64,000 nucleotides of DNA, taken from Pontibacter beigongshangensis (GTDB lineage Bacteria > Bacteroidota > Bacteroidia > Cytophagales > Hymenobacteraceae). The stretch lies in contig NZ_VFSD01000003.1 in assembly GCF_014332515.1 (NCBI RefSeq), forward strand, positions 62,001 to 126,000, given 5' to 3'. Position numbers and translations under genes: made by a program. The notes beneath the pieces were generated by a model. It saw only the letters and a list, made by a program, of their open reading frames with translations. It searched no databases and had not been told where the DNA came from. Positions 1 through 9,908 of the stretch are shown here, in pieces. How positions within the stretch are numbered: the first letter of the stretch is position 1; each line of letters begins with the position of its first letter.

Positions 1-717
1 GCCCGACATTCGGAGGGGAGTGGTAGCAGTGATAGTACCAGTAGGAAAAGCTGACAGGGGCACATAAAAGTCATAGAAGTAATCGGGGTTGCCGCTGCCC
101 TGCGAGGCGGCAACGGCTTTTTGGGAGAATTGCGCCACAGAGCCCGACCAGATCTTAGATCCGCCTGAAACCTTTTCTCTATGGTCGTAGATGCTTACGT
201 CGAAGTTGTTGGCAAGCACCACCTCAAACTCAAAGCCTGGGTTAAGATCGGTAGACTGTGTTTTGAAATTTCCGTCGGTGTCTATCAGCACACTGTAGCC
301 TTTAGATGCCGTAGAGGCCGACCCAACTCGGAACCTGAACAAAAGATGCCTACCGTTAAAGTAGGCGGCCAATGGGGAGCCTGTCGTAGAGCCGTTCGTA
401 TTTGGTGGAGCCAGATCTGTATGGCCGCCGCCGCTTCCTGTGGTAAGGTCGTTCAGGGGTTCCGTCAGAAGTGCCGGGAATGCCCTGTAAGGAATTTCGC
501 TGAACCCTGCACCCTCATCTCTTGCGCCCGCCGTCCAGCCTGCTGCCGTCGGCGATACATAGCCATCCCCGTTAGGGTCTAAGATCAGGTTGCCCCCGCT
601 AGTTGCACGTGTATAGATCAGGCCTGGGGTCTGTGCAAATAGATCGGTTGGCGTAGAGGTGCTTAATAGCAATAAAAAAGTATTCAATATGAAGGCTCGC
701 AGTATATTTGTTTTCAT
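1..717 (-). CDS. Secreted surface protein, 3' part beyond window
   Basis: An open frame of 239 codons starts at the ATG at 717 and runs off the left edge without a stop. The N-terminus is a signal peptide: MKTNILR, then a hydrophobic run, with likely cleavage after LFAQ near residue 29. The mature part begins with TPGLIYTRATSGG and carries an LDPNGDGYV segment and an LIDTDGNFKTQ segment, both of which look like calcium-binding surface-protein loops. The following genes suggest it may also be a T9SS client, but the C-terminus that would show a sorting domain lies outside the window. I do not recognise a family. A TACCTG half-site 38 bases upstream resembles the palindromes before the next two genes. 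Confidence 0.75.
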   Translation of the reverse strand, partial: MKTNILRAFILNTFLLLLSTSTPTDLFAQTPGLIYTRATSGGNLILDPNGDGYVSPTAAGWTAGARDEGAGFSEIPYRAFPALLTEPLNDLTTGSGGGHTDLAPPNTNGSTTGSPLAAYFNGRHLLFRFRVGSASTASKGYSVLIDTDGNFKTQSTDLNPGFEFEVVLANNFDVSIYDHREKVSGGSKIWSGSVAQFSQKAVAASQGSGNPDYFYDFYVPLSAFPTGTITATTPLRMSG

Positions 718-922
718 ACAGATAAGTTTGATGGTTGTTTTCTTTAAGTGTTTGTACCTGATGCTTTTATGCGTATAAAATGTTCATGGTGTGGATATAA
801 ACCACAAATAAGTGTAAAGGTTTTGACTTGTTCAAACATTTAACCGTATCGTAATAAATACTTAGGCAGGAAATTAAAAGTAAATTGTATTTTTATGATA
901 ATATCATTTTCCTGGAAAAAGT
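718..922. other. Intergenic, upstream region of the 717 gene
   Basis: I see no gene here. It holds the promoter region of the minus-strand gene starting at 717, including a TACCTGATGC half-site at 755-764. The terminator of the next gene lies just to the right. Confidence 0.5.
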
Positions 923-957
923 AAAAAAGGCTTTCCTTGACTAGGAAAGCCCTTTTT
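923..957 (-). terminator. Bidirectional intrinsic terminator
   Basis: The 9-bp stem GGCTTTCCT (929-937) / AGGAAAGCC (943-951) has a 5-nt loop. It is flanked by six A on the left and five T on the right, so it can terminate on both strands. It lies about 110 nt after the stop codon of the minus-strand gene at 1067. Confidence 0.75.
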
Positions 958-1066
958 CTACGCTATACCTGTACCCAAAAATGGGTATTTATTGAGCTAA
1001 GTATTTTCCGGTTTTTTTAGCCATAGATTTTACTTATTGTAGAACAGTCACGTTCTACAATGAGCC

Positions 1067-2794
1067 TTACGACTTGATAACCCTCATTTTGCTGTCGATG
1101 CCATTGCCTGTCACTACCAGGATGTAGGCACCGGCTGGGATAGAGTCGGTTGCAATTTCGAGCTTGTTTTCGCCCTGCTCCAGGAACAAGGCTTTTGTCA
1201 TAACCGCTCTGCCTTGCAGGTCGAGCAGTTGCAGCTGTGCGTGGCCTGCAGAAGCGGCTGGCAGGTTCATATTAACCTGGTGAGAAAATGGGTTAGGGTA
1301 GGCCTGTACCTGTGCGCCAGCTATGGTGCCTCTAACAGTAACCGTAATCACTTTGCTGTAATCGTGCGTGCCGTCGGTATCTACTTGCTTCAGGCGGTAA
1401 TACACCAGGCCGGCAGGTGCCTGCGCGTCGAGGTAGCTGTAGTTAAGCTGGCGGCTGCTGTTGCCGGCGCCTTTCACTTTACCTACCGCCTTAAAAGTCT
1501 GCCCATCCTGGCTTCTTTCTACAGAGAAAAAGTCGTTATCCTGCTCCGATGCTGTTACCCAGGCCAGTGCAGCACCATTGCCTTGCGATTTTGCCGAGAA
1601 GTCCATCAGGGAAACAGGTAAGGTCATGCTCATGATGGTAATGTTGTAAATAGCCGGCTGCATGCTGGTGGCGCCAAGGTTGTCGGTAGCCGTGTACGTA
1701 AACACTGCTTCGCCTTCGAATGCCGGTGATGGCTCAAAGCTGAGTGCCGTGGCTTCGGTTGGAGAGATCTGCTGGCCTTTTCTGGCCATCTGGTCGTTTA
1801 CATAAAGAGTGCCATTAACCGGGGTAGGTACAGACGTAAGCGTAAAGTGTTGGATAGAGCGACCTGCTCTTACATTAGCTCTCAACGGACTGATTGCTTT
1901 TACACTACCCTCGGCAGTTGATACGGCCATGGTTACCGATACGTTCTCTACTGCTGGCGCGTCGCCTTCCTGGATAAGGGCATGGTTACTGCCGTTGTTA
2001 CCCAGGTTATGGTCGCGCTGTTTATCAGAAAGAAGACTCACTATTGAGGTGTGGCTGAAGCTTTCGATTGTGTTAACTCTGGCAATGATTTCAACTGTCT
2101 TAGATTCTTTGCCAGCCAGGGCCTGCACATTCCAGGTATTATTTATGCCTTTTTGGTTATATCTCCAGTCATTACCTTCCGAAGTTGACCGGATAAAGGT
2201 AAGTTCGGAAGGCAGGAAATTCGTGATGTGAACGCCATCCCAAACCGGAGAAGTTCCCAGGTTCGTAATGGTAAAGCGAACGGTTACTTCCTGTCCTCTC
2301 TTAAACGGAAGGCTTGCCAGGATCTCATGGGTGATGGTCAGGTCGATGTCATGCACAATCGGAACGGCATAGGTGGCCGGCGCAGAAACAGCACCTTTGT
2401 TATCAGTGGCAGTATATGTGAAGGTGGCTGTGGCTTCATAGTTAATTGATGACCTAAAGCTGAGTTGTGCAGCCTGAGCTGGGGTAATAACCTGTCCTTC
2501 TTTTGCAGGTACGTTATTTATTAATAAGGAACCCAGCCAATTTTCAGGAAGAGTTAAGATCTTGAAGCTTGCTATAGAACCATCGGCATCGGTAGCACTA
2601 AGCGGAGTGATTGTTTTAGCCACAGCATTGTTGTTCGGAACAACCGCAGTCGTGATGTTTTGAGCTACCGGCGCTTTGTTGGCCTGCGCTAAGGTGGCAC
2701 CCTGGATCAGGAGGAAAATAGTAACTAATACGAAACGGGAAACTAAGTTTGCGGGGCGGTTGGTAGTTGATAACTGGAGCATAATCTTAGGCAA
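1067..2794 (-). CDS. T9SS-sorted cell-surface protein with cadherin-like and DUF11-like domains
   Basis: This 575-residue exported protein has a signal peptide (hydrophobic FVLVTIFLLIQGATLAQA, about residues 21-38; Met5 is an alternative start). Residues about 40-147 and 277-390 are two cadherin-like repeats ending in FTYTATDNKGA and FTYTATDNLGA. Residues about 150-275 resemble a DUF11/CARDB-type beta-sandwich. A linker domain with SVERSQDGQTF and YYRLKQVDTDG (about 395-490) is typical of T9SS clients. The last about 80 residues (YPNPF, then GAYILVVTGNG and a basic end) form a type A sorting domain, which directs export across the outer membrane and anchoring. The C-terminal 180 residues are paralogous to those of the 3292-7341 protein. 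Role is probably adhesion or extracellular matrix; no catalytic motif seen. Confidence 0.85.
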   Translation of the reverse strand: MPKIMLQLSTTNRPANLVSRFVLVTIFLLIQGATLAQANKAPVAQNITTAVVPNNNAVAKTITPLSATDADGSIASFKILTLPENWLGSLLINNVPAKEGQVITPAQAAQLSFRSSINYEATATFTYTATDNKGAVSAPATYAVPIVHDIDLTITHEILASLPFKRGQEVTVRFTITNLGTSPVWDGVHITNFLPSELTFIRSTSEGNDWRYNQKGINNTWNVQALAGKESKTVEIIARVNTIESFSHTSIVSLLSDKQRDHNLGNNGSNHALIQEGDAPAVENVSVTMAVSTAEGSVKAISPLRANVRAGRSIQHFTLTSVPTPVNGTLYVNDQMARKGQQISPTEATALSFEPSPAFEGEAVFTYTATDNLGATSMQPAIYNITIMSMTLPVSLMDFSAKSQGNGAALAWVTASEQDNDFFSVERSQDGQTFKAVGKVKGAGNSSRQLNYSYLDAQAPAGLVYYRLKQVDTDGTHDYSKVITVTVRGTIAGAQVQAYPNPFSHQVNMNLPAASAGHAQLQLLDLQGRAVMTKALFLEQGENKLEIATDSIPAGAYILVVTGNGIDSKMRVIKS

Positions 2795-2837
2795 TTCAGG
2801 GTAAAAATCTATATCAGATGAAGTCTTTCTTCGTTTT

Positions 2838-2857
2838 CATACCTGCTTTCAGGTATG
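2838..2857 (-). promoter_or_regulatory. Palindrome upstream of T9SS gene
   Basis: A perfect inverted repeat, CATACCTG-CTTT-CAGGTATG, lies 44 bases before the start codon of the 2794 gene. A related TTACCT-N6-AGGTAA repeat lies 51 bases before the 7341 gene. It could be an operator or a 5' UTR hairpin. Confidence 0.45.
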
Positions 2858-3251
2858 TTCTGATATCCCTTATAGAAAGATGGTGCCAGTAACTAGTTGG
2901 GTGAAAATTGAATTTGGATTATATGTAGTGAGAAATTGCTGTAAGTTGTTCTTTGAGACTATTAATGGGATTAAAGCAAATAAGATGATCTATGTCATCT
3001 TATGAATTAAGCTTTTTTAGCGGGAGTTTTTCCAATAAATGGAATAGTTGTTCTTGTAATGGGAAGGATTCTATTTTTAGGAATTTAAGTCTTGTATCCA
3101 ATTAGAGAGCTTAATTTAAAGTGTGTTTCGTTGTCCGTGCGTTTATAGGCAGCAACTTCTGCAGTTAGTCTTCAGCTGTTGAGGCGGCTTTTGAGATAGG
3201 CAGCAATGCTCCTGAACTGCCGGATAATATAATGTTATGAACTTCTTTGCA
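2858..3251. other. Intergenic, no gene seen
   Basis: This AT-rich stretch between two paralogous minus-strand surface-protein genes has no plausible coding frame on either strand. It should contain the promoter of the 2794 gene, but I could not fix a clear -7/-33 pair. Confidence 0.5.
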
Positions 3252-3280
3252 AGCTCCTCTTCCACAATAGAAGAGGAGCT
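3252..3280 (-). terminator. Terminator of the large T9SS gene
   Basis: A perfect 11-bp stem, AGCTCCTCTTC (3252-3262) / GAAGAGGAGCT (3270-3280) with a 7-nt loop, begins 11 nt after the stop codon of the 3292-7341 gene. The T-tract on the minus strand is weak, so termination efficiency is uncertain. Confidence 0.6.
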
Positions 3281-3291
3281 GCTGTTTTAAC

Positions 3292-6200
3292 CTAATGTGC
3301 TTTCACGACCTTTACTTTCTCTTGTATTCCGTTTCCGGTAATGGTTAATATATACATGCCGGGTGTAAGCGAGTAAGTTGGCAGTTCGTATCTGTTTGTT
3401 TCCTTGCTCACTTCTATCTGCTTGGCGTAAACAATTTTTCCCTGCAAATCGATTAATTGGAGTTGCGCCTGGCCTGCAAGTAGGGTAGTCAGTTCCACTG
3501 TAAGTGCATCGCTGAAAGGGTTCGGGTATGTTTGCGTTTGGTGTGTGCCGGTAACCATGCCTTTAGAAGTTGCCGTTACTACCTTGCTGAATGTATACGT
3601 GCCGTCAAAATCGACCTGTTTCAGGCGGTAGTAGGAGATGCCTGCAGGGGCCTGTGCATCCAGAAAGGTATAATCGAGTCTCATGCTGCTGTTGCCTGCT
3701 CCTTTTACTTTTCCGATCGCCCCGAATGTTTTGCCGTCCTGGCTTCTCTCTATCTCAAAATAGTCGTTGTTCTCCTCGGTAGCCGTGGCCCAGTCCAGTT
3801 TAACTCCCTTTTGTTGGGCCTGCGCCGTAAACTTCATGAGCGATACGGGGAGGGTGGAGTTGATGACAACAATAGCGTAGCTCGCAGGTTCAGCAGAGGT
3901 TATGCCCACCTCGTCTGTGGCTGTGTAACTGAAGGTGGAAGTACCCAAAAAATATTCTGCTGGCTCAAATGTCAGCTGTTCCGCTTGAGAAGGAGTGATG
4001 TGATCTCCTGCCTTTACCTCAACACCATTAACAAGCAGTATGCCTTCAGTGGTTGGTGGCAGTGCGATGATGGTATAGTAAGAGATGGAGCGTGTATCTG
4101 GGCACGTTGCACTTAATGGATTTAGATTTTTCTCGGTTGTTGCTGTGTTGATAGAGCTTGTTAAATTATATGCGGTTGGAGGAGCCAGTATCGGAATGGT
4201 GTAAAGGGCGGTGTTTGACCTTATCCCCTGATTATCTGTTGCTCTAAAGGTGAAAGTAGCATTACCTGAGAAAGTAGAAACAGGTGCAAAGGTCAGTTGT
4301 GCCGCCTGGGTTGTGTTTAGGATTTGACCAGCTCTCGCGGCCTCTCCATTTGCATATAACACACCCTGACCAGCAGTTGGCAACGTAACTATGGTATAGG
4401 TTGCTATGCTTCCATCCAGGTCTGTGGCGCTTAACGGGCTTATAGGGGCATTTGCGGCCTTATTAGAAACAGCCGAAGTGGTTACGTTGTTAGCCACCGG
4501 AGGCGTAGTAACCGGGATGGTATAAATTGCTGCCGCTGTTGATGATGATCCAAAATTGTCGGTTGCTCTGTAGGTGAAGGAGGCATTTCCAGTGAAGGTG
4601 GAAGAAGGAGTAAAGCTTAGCTGCGCCGCCTGCGTGGTATTTAAAATCTGGCCAGTAGTAGCAGCGACACCATTTACATACAAAACTCCTTGTGCTGCTG
4701 TAGGAAGTGAAGCGATTGTATAGCTACGTATGGTGTTTCCTGCATCCGGATCTGTGCCAGCTAAGGGAAGAATAGTAGCATTGCCTCCTTTGTTTGAAAT
4801 TGCCGGGTTTATAATGGGATTAGCTGTAGGAGCATTGTTGCCAAGCGGATTCTCATTAACATGAAGGGTGTAAGTAGCTGTATTTGAAACGATTTCCAGG
4901 TTATCAGTAGCTCTATAAGAAAATGTATATGGGCCTGCTGTTGGAGCATGATAGGTTAAATTGCCTAGTTGATTAGCTTGTACTATGGCGTTTGAGTTAC
5001 CGATTACTACTGCAGTTCCGTTATTATACAATATTCCTGTTGATGGTAAACTTAGTATAGTAAAGAAAGAAATACCTCCGTCAGGATCAATGGCATTAAA
5101 TGGTGGTGTTAAAATGATTCTATGACCAGGGTTATCCTTGTTTGTGCTAGTTATCTGATTTGACCTCACATCATAAGCAATGGGGGCAATATTAGTAGAG
5201 GCTACTACAGGAATAGTATACGTAGCAGAAGGGTCGGCTACAGCTCCCTGATTGTCTGTTGCTGTGTAAGAAAATGTGGCATTGCCTGTAAATGTGGCAG
5301 CAGGGTCAAATCTGAGTTGTGTTGCCTGTTCAGGTGTAATAGTTTGTCCTGTAATTGCGGCCACACTATTTACATGCAGTACACCCTGGGCTGTTGTTGG
5401 CAAGGTCTGAATGGTAAAGGATGCGATGGAGCCATCTGGGTCGGTGGCTGCTAAGGCACTAATGGAAGTAGCAGCTGCTGTGTTTGCAATAGGGGCCGTG
5501 GTTACGTTATAAACAACCGGTGGAGTGTTTGTGTTAAGGGGTATGGTGTAGGTTGCCGGCGTTGAGTCTTCGGCACCTGCATTGTCGATAGCGGTATAGG
5601 TAAAGGTAACATTTCCTGTAAAGGTACCGGTTGGCGCAAAACTTAGTTGAGCTACCTGTTGCTGCGTGTACACACTGGTCGTGTTAACTGTAGTTCCGTT
5701 GCTATAGAGCAGACCTTGGGCAGCAGTAGGCAGCGTGGTAAATTTATAACCAGCAATAGTGCCATCTGTGTCGTAGCCAAGTAGCGGCAGAATAGGAGTA
5801 GCTGCCGCTGTAACAGGACCTGTTGTTATATCAAGGGCTACAGGAGCGCAATTTGGACCTGAAGAGGCAATAAGCACTGGCCTGGCTATGCTTGGGTTCA
5901 CAATGCCTGCTCCGCCAGTAGTTGCTCCGTAGTTAGCCGAAACCGCCGTAGTGCCAGCTGTGCCTGCATTAGCCCTTGCGGCTACCAATGCGCCATTTGC
6001 GTAAATCACACCACCGCCACCGCCGCCGCCAGGTCCGTGAGCTGATCCACCACCCGTATTTGAACCGCCAGTGCCGCCGTTGGCATTTACTGTAACTGAG
6101 TTTAGCACACCGGTTAACGATGTTACTATAACGCTGCCACCGGCGCCGCCGCCGCCAGATCCATCGTTAGCAACGGTGCTGTTTGCATTTGCGCCATTTG

Positions 6201-7341
6201 CGGTGAGAAAGCCTGTTCCGGAAACACTTCCGGATCTTACTAAGATAATGCCACCACCTGCTGCTCCACTGCTTGCCAGGCCGCCAGCAGGTGATCCGCT
6301 GCCATCATTTGTAGTACCGGCACCGCCGCCGCCGCCCATTACCAAACGGGTAGTTGCTACTGATGAAAAAGTCCTGCCTCCAAATCCTCCTACAATACGT
6401 CCGGAGTTCCAGGCATTACCTCCTTGGCCACCAATGCCGCCATTGGCGCCGCCGCCGCCACCGGAGTTTTCATTGTTCGATCCGGGATTGCCATCTGTAC
6501 CACCACCTCCGGCATTACCAGCCGCACCACGGGCCATACTTCCATTAGGGTAGCCTTCAAAGCCGGTATCAGTAGATGCTGTTGCTCCATTTGCTAATAC
6601 ATGTCTTGGAGTGCCGGCAATACCTTCTCCCTTCTGCGCGTGTGCGTTCAATGTTGCTGATGATCTATAATCAGCATTAGTTAAACCTGTTGCCCCAGTC
6701 ATTTGTCGGCCTGCTCCGCCTCTGAAGCCTAAACCGGTTACATTGATGCCATTGCCGTTAAAATTCAGGTTACCGGCTACATCAAGCACTACCACGCCAC
6801 CCGTTGTGCCATTCCAGGCTGGAGTAGTTAACGTGGCACCTAATGTTGCCGACATATATTGCGGCACTCTGATAACCTGGTACCTTTTCTGGCCCTGCGG
6901 GCTGAAATCTGAATTGGTGTAGGAGTTATGCAGGTAGGCAACTGTAAGCGAACCTCCTTCTTTCGGCACATCAGAGGTGGCCACGGCATATTCATAAATA
7001 CCAGCAATATTATTAGACTCCGTGCCATAGGTTGCATCGTTAGGCGATGTAATGTCAACTCCCTGCATTTGAATGATTAGTACCAGGTCGCCTGTGGCGA
7101 TGGGTGTGGTGCTGCCTGTAGGCTTGCCAAGGAGGATGCTCTTGTTTGCACCGGCAGTTACCGACTGTGTAGCAGGATAATAGGTGTTTATAATGGTGGT
7201 GCCTCCGCTTAAAACCCCATCACGGCCTGGGTTTGAACAGTTTTGAGCAGAAACTGTGCTTTGGGCAATAAATGAAAGGAGCAAAATGGCTGTAAAGGGA
7301 ATTAAGCGCTTTGCGAGGCTTGATTTCAGCGAAGGGTGCAT
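3292..7341 (-). CDS. Giant T9SS-sorted surface protein with Gly-rich region and cadherin-like repeats
   Basis: This is a 1349-residue exported protein. A signal peptide (IPFTAILLLSFIAQSTVSAQ) is followed by about 170 residues with SVTAGANKSILLGK and LVLIIQMQG segments. A strongly glycine-rich stretch follows (about 200-470, with GGGGG runs). Seven to eight tandem cadherin-like repeats of 85-100 residues lie between about 500 and 1170, each ending in a variant of FTYTATDNQGA...ATYTIPV. The end is the T9SS linker (IERSQDGKTFGAIGKVKGAG) and a type A sorting domain starting at YPNPF. It is probably a long adhesin or matrix protein anchored outside the cell. The repeats are diverged, so repeat-number variation between strains is likely. 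The start is supported by the signal peptide directly after Met1. Confidence 0.85.
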   Translation of the reverse strand: MHPSLKSSLAKRLIPFTAILLLSFIAQSTVSAQNCSNPGRDGVLSGGTTIINTYYPATQSVTAGANKSILLGKPTGSTTPIATGDLVLIIQMQGVDITSPNDATYGTESNNIAGIYEYAVATSDVPKEGGSLTVAYLHNSYTNSDFSPQGQKRYQVIRVPQYMSATLGATLTTPAWNGTTGGVVVLDVAGNLNFNGNGINVTGLGFRGGAGRQMTGATGLTNADYRSSATLNAHAQKGEGIAGTPRHVLANGATASTDTGFEGYPNGSMARGAAGNAGGGGTDGNPGSNNENSGGGGGANGGIGGQGGNAWNSGRIVGGFGGRTFSSVATTRLVMGGGGGAGTTNDGSGSPAGGLASSGAAGGGIILVRSGSVSGTGFLTANGANANSTVANDGSGGGGAGGSVIVTSLTGVLNSVTVNANGGTGGSNTGGGSAHGPGGGGGGGVIYANGALVAARANAGTAGTTAVSANYGATTGGAGIVNPSIARPVLIASSGPNCAPVALDITTGPVTAAATPILPLLGYDTDGTIAGYKFTTLPTAAQGLLYSNGTTVNTTSVYTQQQVAQLSFAPTGTFTGNVTFTYTAIDNAGAEDSTPATYTIPLNTNTPPVVYNVTTAPIANTAAATSISALAATDPDGSIASFTIQTLPTTAQGVLHVNSVAAITGQTITPEQATQLRFDPAATFTGNATFSYTATDNQGAVADPSATYTIPVVASTNIAPIAYDVRSNQITSTNKDNPGHRIILTPPFNAIDPDGGISFFTILSLPSTGILYNNGTAVVIGNSNAIVQANQLGNLTYHAPTAGPYTFSYRATDNLEIVSNTATYTLHVNENPLGNNAPTANPIINPAISNKGGNATILPLAGTDPDAGNTIRSYTIASLPTAAQGVLYVNGVAATTGQILNTTQAAQLSFTPSSTFTGNASFTYRATDNFGSSSTAAAIYTIPVTTPPVANNVTTSAVSNKAANAPISPLSATDLDGSIATYTIVTLPTAGQGVLYANGEAARAGQILNTTQAAQLTFAPVSTFSGNATFTFRATDNQGIRSNTALYTIPILAPPTAYNLTSSINTATTEKNLNPLSATCPDTRSISYYTIIALPPTTEGILLVNGVEVKAGDHITPSQAEQLTFEPAEYFLGTSTFSYTATDEVGITSAEPASYAIVVINSTLPVSLMKFTAQAQQKGVKLDWATATEENNDYFEIERSQDGKTFGAIGKVKGAGNSSMRLDYTFLDAQAPAGISYYRLKQVDFDGTYTFSKVVTATSKGMVTGTHQTQTYPNPFSDALTVELTTLLAGQAQLQLIDLQGKIVYAKQIEVSKETNRYELPTYSLTPGMYILTITGNGIQEKVKVVKAH

Positions 7342-7391
7342 ATTATTGGCGAATCCAGATTTATGATGTGAACAGAGAGTTTAAATAAGCA

Positions 7392-7409
7392 TTACCTAAA
7401 ATCAGGTAA
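7392..7409 (-). promoter_or_regulatory. Palindrome upstream of giant T9SS gene
   Basis: The inverted repeat TTACCT-AAAATC-AGGTAA lies 51 bases before the start codon at 7341. It matches the arrangement before the 2794 gene, which suggests a shared regulator or a shared 5' UTR structure. Confidence 0.45.
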
Positions 7410-8412
7410 CTCTGGACTCGCCTTTACAGAATAGTGCCGAAAATGGAAACTATTGGTATAGAAGCATAAATTAATATAATTTATACTAGATTACTAAACC
7501 AATACGTAAGAATAATTTGAATTAATTTAAGATTAAAATATCTGATACACTATTAAATTAACCCACAAATTTATTTAATTAGTCTCAAATTTGGAATGTG
7601 AATTCTATTTTTTGGAACGGAAGTCTGAACAGGAGAGAAAATCCTAACGGAGTGGGTGAGTTCATAACTGCTCTGTTCAAAAAATTAGATAAGCAGGAAA
7701 TGCCTTAAAATCAGAGAAGGAACTCTCTGAATGTGGTGCTTCAGTAAATTAAAGATTTGGAAAATATGGCTGATATGCTTTCTGATTACTTTTGCCGGCC
7801 TTCAAACTCTTCAAAAATCAATTCTAACAGGAGGTGCCTGAAGAGCAGGACAACTATAAACATGGCAGGCAGTAATGGCCGTGTCAGAAATTTTATATTA
7901 TTTCCAAATAACCTCTGTGCATGGATAAGCAGGGCTTATTTCAGATTATGGAATCGTGATTTGGTTGAAAAATTATGTTAACCAGAACAGCTGCTGCTGA
8001 TCATGCTGCACTGGCTTTTTGCGCCAGCTTAACTTAAGCTACTAATGATTCACTGGTTGGCCTTAATCCCTCGGTCTGTCCCCTGACACAGACCCTTTTT
8101 GGTATGAACCAGACTAATTGCGGACTCACCCAATGTGCGCTGTCCGGGGGGCTATGCGTGGAATTTAAAATGCAGAAACCAATTGATAGTGATACCAGTC
8201 TGCCCTTGCAATTAATGAACGGCGACTTAAATCCCGGAAATCGAATTGGTACTACGATCTGCAACAGGACACAAGACAAAAGACACAAGATTTTTTCATA
8301 TTCAGAACAAATCATATGTTGAGTTCCGATACGTTCTGTCACTGTCTATAGTCAGAATCCCCCAATCCTCAAATTAAAAATCAACCATTTAGCACGCATC
8401 AACCTGCAATTG
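7410..8412. other. Long intergenic region, no gene seen
   Basis: About 1 kb separates the surface-protein block from the biotin operon. Short frames exist on both strands (for example 7757-7981 and 8034-8342), but their translations show no domain, signal or codon character I can support. I see no tRNA or known RNA. A degenerate AGCACATCAGCAC-type repeat tail begins near 8413. Confidence 0.5.
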
Positions 8413-8491
8413 AAAAATTAGCACATCAGCACGTTAAAGAATTAGCACATTAAATAAATTATTCTAATCAAAAAGCCCCTCCGGAGGCGCT
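8413..8491 (-). repeat. Interspersed 3' element, copy 1 (after bioA)
   Basis: The core AAATTATTCTAATCAAAAA is followed by GCCCCTCCGGAGGC (8456-8491). The tail (8413-8455) is AATTAGCACATCAGCAC repeated. Read on the minus strand, the palindrome is followed by TTTTT and lies about 65 nt after the bioA stop, so it may end the bio transcript. Confidence 0.7.
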
Positions 8492-8554
8492 GCTTCCGCT
8501 GCTGAATGGATAGTAGCTGTTTTCTGGCAGCGACTAATGGATTCTTTGTGGCCC

Positions 8555-9841
8555 TTAGCCGCGTTGACTGGAACCAACCAGTAATCGCATACCCTCCATG
8601 GTTTTATATACCTGCTCCAGCTGCTCATCGGTAATGCAATAAGGGGGAATGCAGTAGATGATATTGCCCAGTGGCCGCAGGATAAGCCCCTGCCGGAGCG
8701 CATAATTGTACAGGAGGTCGCGCAGATTGTTAAAGTAGGAGGTGGTTTCTGCCTCAAACTCAAGGGCCAGTATCGTGCCTTGCTGGCGCACCTCTTTCAC
8801 ATGCGGCAAGTTTTGAATCTGTTTTGCAAACAGGCGGTGCATGTCACCAATACGGGCCATGCGCTGTTGGGTTTGCTCCTGCAACAACAAGTCGAGGCTG
8901 GCCAGGCCGGCGGCACAGGCTACCGGGTTGGCCGTGTAGCTGTGGCCATGAAAGAAAGTTTTGGATTTGTCGTCGTGCAGAAAAGCCTTGTATAATTGGT
9001 CGCTGCAACTGGTTACGCCAAGGGCCATGGTTCCGCCTGTCAGGCCTTTGGAGAGGCACACCATATCGGGCGTGTGGGAGAGGTAGTGGCTCGCAAAAAT
9101 TTTGCCGGTGCGGCCAAAGCCCGTCATCACCTCGTCGGCAATGGTCAGGACCTGGTGCTGGCGGCAGAGCGCTACTAACTTATCCAGTATCTCGGGGCTG
9201 TACATCACCATGCCGGCCGTGCCCAGCACCAGCGGCTCGTAGATAAAGGCGGCTTTGTCGTTTTGCTGCAACAGGGCCTCCAGTTGCGCCAGGGTTTCCT
9301 GCTCATGGCCCGGCACTGGCACATCAATAAAATCGACCTCAAACAGGTAAGCCTGGAAAGGAGCCGTAAAGGTGCTGCGCCCGCTGATAGACATGGCCCC
9401 GAACGTGTCGCCGTGGTAGCTGTTGCGGAAGGCGATGATCCTGGTTTTAGGGATGCCATGGTTATGCCAGAACTGTATGGCCATTTTCAGGGCTACCTCT
9501 ACGGCGGTGGAGCCATTGTCGGAATAAAATATTTTGGTCTGGCCCTTCGGCAGCACCTGCAGCAGCCGCTCCGCCAGTTCCACGGCTGCCGGGTGCGTAA
9601 AGCCGGCGAAGATGACGTGCTCCAGCGTCCGCAACTGCTCTGCCACCTTCTGTGCAATGTAGGGGTGCGCGTGCCCGTGCAGGTTCACCCACCACGACGA
9701 AACGGCATCGATATACGCCTCGCCAGTCTCAGTAAAAAGCAAAGCGCCTTCACCACGCACAATGGGAATGGGCGGAGCAGCCGTTTTCATTTGTGTGTAT
9801 GGGTGCCAGATTACCTCTTGGTCGCGGGCGGAAAGGCTCAT
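8555..9841 (-). CDS. bioA: Adenosylmethionine-8-amino-7-oxononanoate aminotransferase
   Basis: BioA transfers an amino group from S-adenosylmethionine to 8-amino-7-oxononanoate (KAPA) to give 7,8-diaminononanoate, the third step in building the biotin rings. This 428-residue class III aminotransferase has WHPYTQM near the start, the SSWWVNLHGHAHP substrate segment, and DNGSTAVEVALKM for phosphate binding. IADEVMTGFGRTG carries the PLP-binding Asp236, and CLSKGLTGG carries the Schiff-base Lys265. It is the last gene of the bio cluster and is separated from bioD by 227 bases that contain a copy of the interspersed repeat. Expression of bioA may therefore need read-through or a separate promoter. 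Length is normal for the family. Confidence 0.95.
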   Translation of the reverse strand: MSLSARDQEVIWHPYTQMKTAAPPIPIVRGEGALLFTETGEAYIDAVSSWWVNLHGHAHPYIAQKVAEQLRTLEHVIFAGFTHPAAVELAERLLQVLPKGQTKIFYSDNGSTAVEVALKMAIQFWHNHGIPKTRIIAFRNSYHGDTFGAMSISGRSTFTAPFQAYLFEVDFIDVPVPGHEQETLAQLEALLQQNDKAAFIYEPLVLGTAGMVMYSPEILDKLVALCRQHQVLTIADEVMTGFGRTGKIFASHYLSHTPDMVCLSKGLTGGTMALGVTSCSDQLYKAFLHDDKSKTFFHGHSYTANPVACAAGLASLDLLLQEQTQQRMARIGDMHRLFAKQIQNLPHVKEVRQQGTILALEFEAETTSYFNNLRDLLYNYALRQGLILRPLGNIIYCIPPYCITDEQLEQVYKTMEGMRLLVGSSQRG

Positions 9842-9908
9842 ATCAGTCTGTTAGCTTAAGTTGGAGCGGCATAAAACAAGTTTCATTCTAATGGGTTAAA
9901 TAGCTGGA

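Noticed and set aside
6071..6553. Proline-rich frame on the plus strand
   Set aside because: It is the mirror of the glycine-rich part of the T9SS gene on the other strand; the bias comes from GGN codons.
7757..8342. Short frames on both strands in the long intergenic region
   Set aside because: They overlap each other and show no domains, signal peptide or coding bias that I could see.
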